Origin: Paraphysomonas bandaiensis
Taxonomy: Eukaryota > Chrysophyceae
Direction: 5' to 3'
Assembly: GCA_965644295.1 (NCBI GenBank)
Contig: CBFFRP010000208.1
Span: forward strand, 1-64,000
DNA length: 64,000 bases
Every line of letters starts with the position of its first letter. Within the stretch, counting starts at the first letter, position 1. The notes below the pieces were generated by a model that searched no databases, was not told the origin of the DNA, and was given only the letters and a program-made list of their open reading frames with translations. The translations under genes were made by a program, and so were the position numbers. This document shows positions 60,108 to 64,000 of the stretch, in pieces.

Positions 60108-61069
60108 TCACTCTATAATTCTATACCGAGGTAGCATTGCCCTTCTTTCTTCCTAAGGAAAGCATTATAATCGAAACATGAAAGGGAAAGAAACATACCA
60201 TTGAAAGCGGACTATCTTCGTAGATGAGTTTAAACTCTGAGGGAGGGGGTGGGGGTGGAGCAGCAGATGTTTCACTCGATGGGGTTGCTGTAGAAGGAGA
60301 AGGAGCACCAGACACAGCAGAAGATCCGGGTGGGAGTGGTGCAGGAGCACTGGCGTTGGGAGGTGGTCGGGTATTAAGTGGCAAGGGAAGACCTGGGCGA
60401 GGCGGCTGAAAAGGAGGTGGAGCATGCATAGGCATAGGCATCGGTGCTGGGGGACGCGGCTGTCCGTAAGGGCCAGGAGGTGGAGGGTAGCCAGCAGCAA
60501 GAGGGTATGGAGGTACTGGAGGATAAGGAGGGACCATTCCCCTCGGTGGCATGATTGGGTGACCAGCAACAGCGGCAAATGTTGTAGGATCAGTCGGCGC
60601 AGAGGTTTTAAATCTCTTTGCGGATGCAGGCAATAGATCATCCGGGATGCCCTCCCTACCAAAAAAAGTGAATGCAATCACTCACAGGTAGAAATGACTT
60701 ACATTCCGTAGACCTCATTTTCAACTGAATCTCTGCCTGGTTTAGCATTGGGGACACTAAAATATAATATCATATACAAATAAAATCCAGAAATACAAAA
60801 TAGTACGTCGTAATTGCTTCTTTATGTACTTGAGTGACATGAATGACGAGTCCACCCACAGTTGAGAGCTTCTTCGCACATAAGTGACACTTAAAGTGCT
60901 TCGCTTTCTGATGTTGAATTAGTATCTTCTCATCAGTAAACTCACGATCTAAAATACATATGAATGAGAGGCATCAGTGAGAGGGAGTCTCTTGATATGT
61001 ACCACAATAGAAGCAGTAAATGCTGGGCCTTTCCTCGACTACTTCTTTGGCTTTATTCTTCTTCCCCAT
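60108..61069 (-). CDS. ZNF207: BuGZ/ZNF207-like zinc-finger protein
   Basis: Five exons (61069-61003, 60948-60807, 60756-60703, 60655-60199, 60152-60108) encode 254 aa. Two C2H2 fingers open the protein ([30 protein letters not shown]...[11 protein letters not shown]), followed by [20 protein letters not shown], the family signature. A long Pro/Gly/Ala low-complexity region of about 150 residues follows, and the end is [12 protein letters not shown], also conserved. In animals BuGZ binds Bub3 and microtubules and phase-separates through the hydrophobic low-complexity region; plant relatives regulate transcription. The GLEBS-like Bub3 motif was not clearly seen. Phases agree throughout. Confidence 0.93.
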
Positions 61070-61109
61070 TCAATTATATTGCTGCGATAGCAATGAAGTG
61101 GATAATGTG

Positions 61110-61632
61110 ATGGTAGATGAGGTCAATATGGGCGAGGAATGGTTTCGCAACAGGCTATATGGCAGGATAGATAAGGTAGAATATGAACTGATGGAGATGG
61201 ACTGCCACATACATAAACACAAGCAACTTAAGCTGCTGTGGTGCAGTATTAGCGGGGTATTCGGAGCTGTATTTTATAACCCTACAGGAGATAGATTCCA
61301 GCACTGTATGCATAGCACTGTATACGACGACTACACCGGAGACTACATATGGCTGTGGGTCGCACATATGGCAGTACGTGACATCTAGATCAATCCATCA
61401 CTGCTGTATACCAGACTGTATTCTACACACATCTCATTCATGTGTATATCCTGCTGCTCCTCCCACTGAAACCCATCACCGCACGGTGGTGTCCCTTGAA
61501 GATATTTCTCATGGTGTATGGATTGCTCCAGAAGCCAATCGGATGTTGCCAGCAAATGTTACATACCAAATACAGCATCACATACAACACCTGCAACACC
61601 TCATCGTTCAGATCAGTTGTTGGCTCCACTAA
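61110..61632 (+). CDS. Hypothetical small protein, two exons
   Basis: Exon 1 (61110 to about 61379) reads MVDEVNMGEEWFRNRLYGRI, then KVEYELMEMDCHIHKHKQL and GVFGAVFYNPTGDRFQHC. Exon 2 (about 61417-61632) contains VYPAAPPTETHHRTVVSLED and ISHGVWIAPEANRMLPANV. The frames join in phase through a GTGACA donor, but the intron would be only about 37 nt. It lies in the 580-bp gap between the BuGZ start and the Arf start, so it could instead be leader sequence. Family unknown. Confidence 0.35.
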
Positions 61633-61650
61633 ACAGGTAGCTTATTCAGT

Positions 61651-62394
61651 ATGGGTCTCCACTTTTCCCGCATATGGGAACGCATGTTTGGTAAGCGCAT
61701 TCTTATGGTTGGTTTGGATGCTGCTGGAAAGGTATTAGACTCTAAGCTATGCGATCTTTCAATATATGCTGATGACTATCTTTACAGACCACAATCCTCT
61801 ACAAGTTGAAGTTAGGTGAAGTGGTGACGACCATCCCGACTATCGGTACATTAAACACGTGTGTGTTTATTCGTTTAATTCATATCTTTAGGCTTCAATG
61901 TTGAGACTGTTGAGTACAAGAATATTAGCTTCACTGTGTGGGACGTAGGGGGGCAGGTATGCCTATACTCTCGTACAATTGATGGGTTAGATTGTTTACT
62001 TTATATTATAGGATAAAATCCGTCCTCTGTGGAGACACTACTATCAGAATACACAAGGACTGATCTTTGTTGTCGACTCTAACGATCGTGATCGTATTGA
62101 TGCCGGTGCGTCATCATTTATCATTTCAAAAATATGTAGTTATTGTTTTCTTTAGCACGCGACGAACTTCACAGAATGCTCAATGAAGACGAGCTCCGCG
62201 ACTCTATCCTCTTGGTATTCGCCAACAAGCAGGATCTGCCGAACGCGATGAGCGCCGCCGAGATGACTGACAAACTTGGCCTGCACGGACTCCGCCATAG
62301 ACAGTGGTATATTCAGGCATGTTGTGCCACCACTGGAGATGGTCTCTACGAAGGGCTTGACTGGCTCTCTGCTACTCTCCAAAAGAGGGCGTAA
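61651..62394 (+). CDS. ARF1: ADP-ribosylation factor, Arf1 class
   Basis: Five exons (61651-61731, 61788-61845, 61892-61956, 62012-62105, 62156-62394) encode 178 aa. Gly2 ([13 protein letters not shown]) allows N-myristoylation. P-loop GLDAAGKT, switch [15 protein letters not shown], switch [25 protein letters not shown] and CAT are intact. Family length is about 181; the N-terminal helix is three residues shorter. Arf1-GTP recruits COPI, AP-1 and GGA coats to Golgi membranes. All introns are about 45-56 nt. Confidence 0.97.
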
Positions 62395-63812
62395 TTAATC
62401 CTTTGTGATACCTTCTATAGACACCAGGCTTAGAACCCGTACCTTTGAACGTAGTCTTGGTAATCACCTCTGTGGGAGTTTTGTTTATTGTTATAATGTC
62501 GGCTAATAATGATGTTGCTTACGATCGGTATGTCATATTATTCTTTTGTGCTTTCATCGGAGCTGCTGCTGGAGTGTACCACATCCAAATATCAAAATTG
62601 CCTTCAATTATGATAAGAGATAGTCGTTAGCACATTAGAGCACACAAGAAAAAAATAAATCACTGAAAGCATGAACATAATCAACTGAATATCATTTCAC
62701 ACAATGTTAAAATACGTATACTTCCCTAATATCGAACTTACTATCAAACAAAACTGTAAACGGGTATAAGTTACATAGTGTGAAACTAAAGCACCGTAAC
62801 CCGCAACGATGATTCAGTTAAAGATTATCAGTGGTTGACGACGCACTTTAAGCCTAATGAAGTATGCAATGTGCACGCAGTAATAGGTAATAGTAACCTG
62901 TAATCTATCAGGTCGCTATATCGACTTAACCTTCCTTCGACGATGAATCTAAGGGCTGAGGAAGTATATTCTAGTAGTACTGTAAGGTAGCGTCCTATCG
63001 ATAATATTGCAATACTTTCTAACCGCCCCAGCAATGCAATTGCAATATATTTGTGGGATTAATCAGCAGTACAGTTTGTTTATTTTTTATTATGGCATCG
63101 TACAGTATACAAATTCTTGTTGCAAGTAAGCGTTAATGGATAACAATACCACTACTAATTTTCGCTGATTAGGCACTGCGACAATTGAACCAAAAGCTCA
63201 TGGGTCTTTACCAGACAACATAAAAGTATGTCGTGAGTGTCTCAAAAAGAAGCTACAAATATGGAGGGACCAATTTAGAAGCAGAAGGTAATAAAACATT
63301 CAAGAAATATGTACAGGTATATTGACTGTTTTTCTCTCTCTTATGTCAGTATGTAATTCGAAATGAGCATTGCCTGGTTGCACTTGCTGAGAGTGGTGTT
63401 CTTACTAGTGTTTGTAGATGTGAACGAGGGATTAGAATATTGAGAGCGGTGCATGTAATCTTGATGCTGCTACTAATAACTGGGTAACCAACCACATACT
63501 AGATCTTACTCAGTATATTGTATTGAGTGTGGTCTGATTTCAGTCTACTGTATGTCCTCTTTGTCCCTGTGGGTGTCTCTGGCTGCGCCATAAAACTCCC
63601 TATTCGAAGTCATAGAATGTAAAATCATCGAGATTTGGCTAGAAACCCCCATATTTCTCCAGAATGGTGTTTTTATATTGTAGGAATATCCCTGATTTCC
63701 AGTATGAAAACCAGTTTTCCTGTATGCATTCTGCTATCAATACTCTGTAAGAGTGTATGTATAGATCTGACTGTGCAGGGTATATATGCCCATTACTGGT
63801 AGATTACCCCGC
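62395..63812. other. Mostly non-coding; possible 44-aa membrane peptide and MITE relic
   Basis: 62496-62630 opens MSANNDVAYDRYVILFFCAF and contains one hydrophobic segment; an acceptor-like CTATAG upstream keeps the frame open with a second hydrophobic stretch (VVLVITSVGVLFIVIM), but no first exon was found. 62945-63060 resembles the ends of the 29328-30125 element (AGGGCTGAGGAAGTATATT). The remainder has no gene I can defend. Confidence 0.4.
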
Positions 63813-64000
63813 CATGAACTCCTCCTCATGTCATACCAGTGAATCCCCTATCCATACAGTGGTGTTGGTGGGTAAGGTGCCCACTCTGTCAATGACCAAA
63901 ACACGCCTAATTCCCTCTATTGGAGAGCTGTCTACCCTCATGCTGTGTCAGTCGATGATAAAGGACACCCTCTCCTGTGTCTCCTGTCAGGTGATGGAGA
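63813..64000 (+). CDS. Possible 5' end of a gene cut by the window edge
   Basis: An ATG in GCCATGAACTCC opens a frame that stays open to the last base (62 codons): MNSSSCHTSESPIHTVVLVG and onward. Base composition is richer in GC than the flank. A GTAAGG donor-like site at 63872 could end the first exon. Product unknown. Confidence 0.3.

Noticed and set aside
60224-60677. Overlapping frames in the Pro-rich exon of BuGZ
   Set aside because: GC-rich low-complexity exon is open in several frames; only the minus frame joins the zinc fingers and the conserved C-terminus.
62389-62422. Extra 28-nt intron extending Arf1 by a few residues
   Set aside because: Too short to be spliced and adds only HQA-like residues; the TAA after QKRA is the natural end.

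Overview
The window is nuclear DNA from a unicellular, intron-dense eukaryote. Coding regions are cut by many short introns, mostly 45-60 nt, with GT-AG ends. TAA, TAG and TGA are all used as stops, so the standard code fits and ciliates with reassigned stops are unlikely. Intergenic DNA is AT-rich and full of dispersed repeats. A gamma-carbonic-anhydrase-like protein (a family lost from opisthokonts), a SHAQKYF Myb protein, a polytopic GCC/TRP-like protein and a cyclase whose two catalytic domains lie in the order known from alveolate guanylyl cyclases point to a protist outside opisthokonts, possibly an alveolate or other SAR lineage. I cannot name the species. All exon models were built by hand from splice consensus, reading phase and family resemblance.

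Layout. Bases 1-3.4 kb hold a Tc1/mariner-like transposon beside an inverted, decayed second copy, arranged around a spacerless palindrome. 3.4-4.4 kb is AT-rich repeat. 4.4-13.4 kb holds a divergent Sec23/Sec24-like COPII protein (-), pinin (+) and a fatty-acid transport protein/very-long-chain acyl-CoA synthetase (-). 13.4-16.9 kb is repeat-rich. 16.9-22.0 kb is one 20-exon myosin (-). 22-25.8 kb is gene-poor with pseudogene and repeat fragments. 25.8-28.9 kb holds a SHAQKYF Myb gene (-) and Sec61 alpha (+). 28.9-31.4 kb holds an 800-bp inverted-repeat element carrying a nested SINE-like insertion with a 15-bp target duplication. 31.4-37.0 kb is a 22-exon tandem class III cyclase (-). 37.9-39.3 kb is a predicted secreted or organellar protein with a C-terminal ComEA-like helix-hairpin-helix (+). 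39.3-41.2 kb is again repeats. 41.2-44.7 kb is mitochondrial-type PNPase with a novel C-terminal extension (-). 45.3-48.3 kb holds a Mesd-like ER chaperone (+), a 128-aa orphan (-) and the gamma-CA-like gene (+). 49.0-52.2 kb is a head-to-head pair of paralogous Cys-rich type I membrane proteins. 53.0-59.5 kb holds PAM18/TIM14 (-), an intronless 712-aa polytopic protein (+) and AP-1 mu (+). 60.1-62.4 kb holds BuGZ/ZNF207 (-), a small orphan (+) and Arf1 (+). A gene start may lie at the right edge.

There are no operons; neighbouring genes are functionally mixed. Several nevertheless serve the secretory pathway (Sec61 alpha, Sec23-like, Arf, AP-1 mu, Mesd-like chaperone) or mitochondria (PNPase, PAM18, gamma-CA). 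Starts of many genes are preceded by TACATA/TATGTG microsatellite DNA and by copies of a TACAGCAGTA-like word. The same microsatellites occur in several 5'-proximal introns. The most unusual items are the cyclase architecture, the divergent membrane-protein pair, the HhH protein and the Tc1-like transposase with an apparent DD109E spacing.
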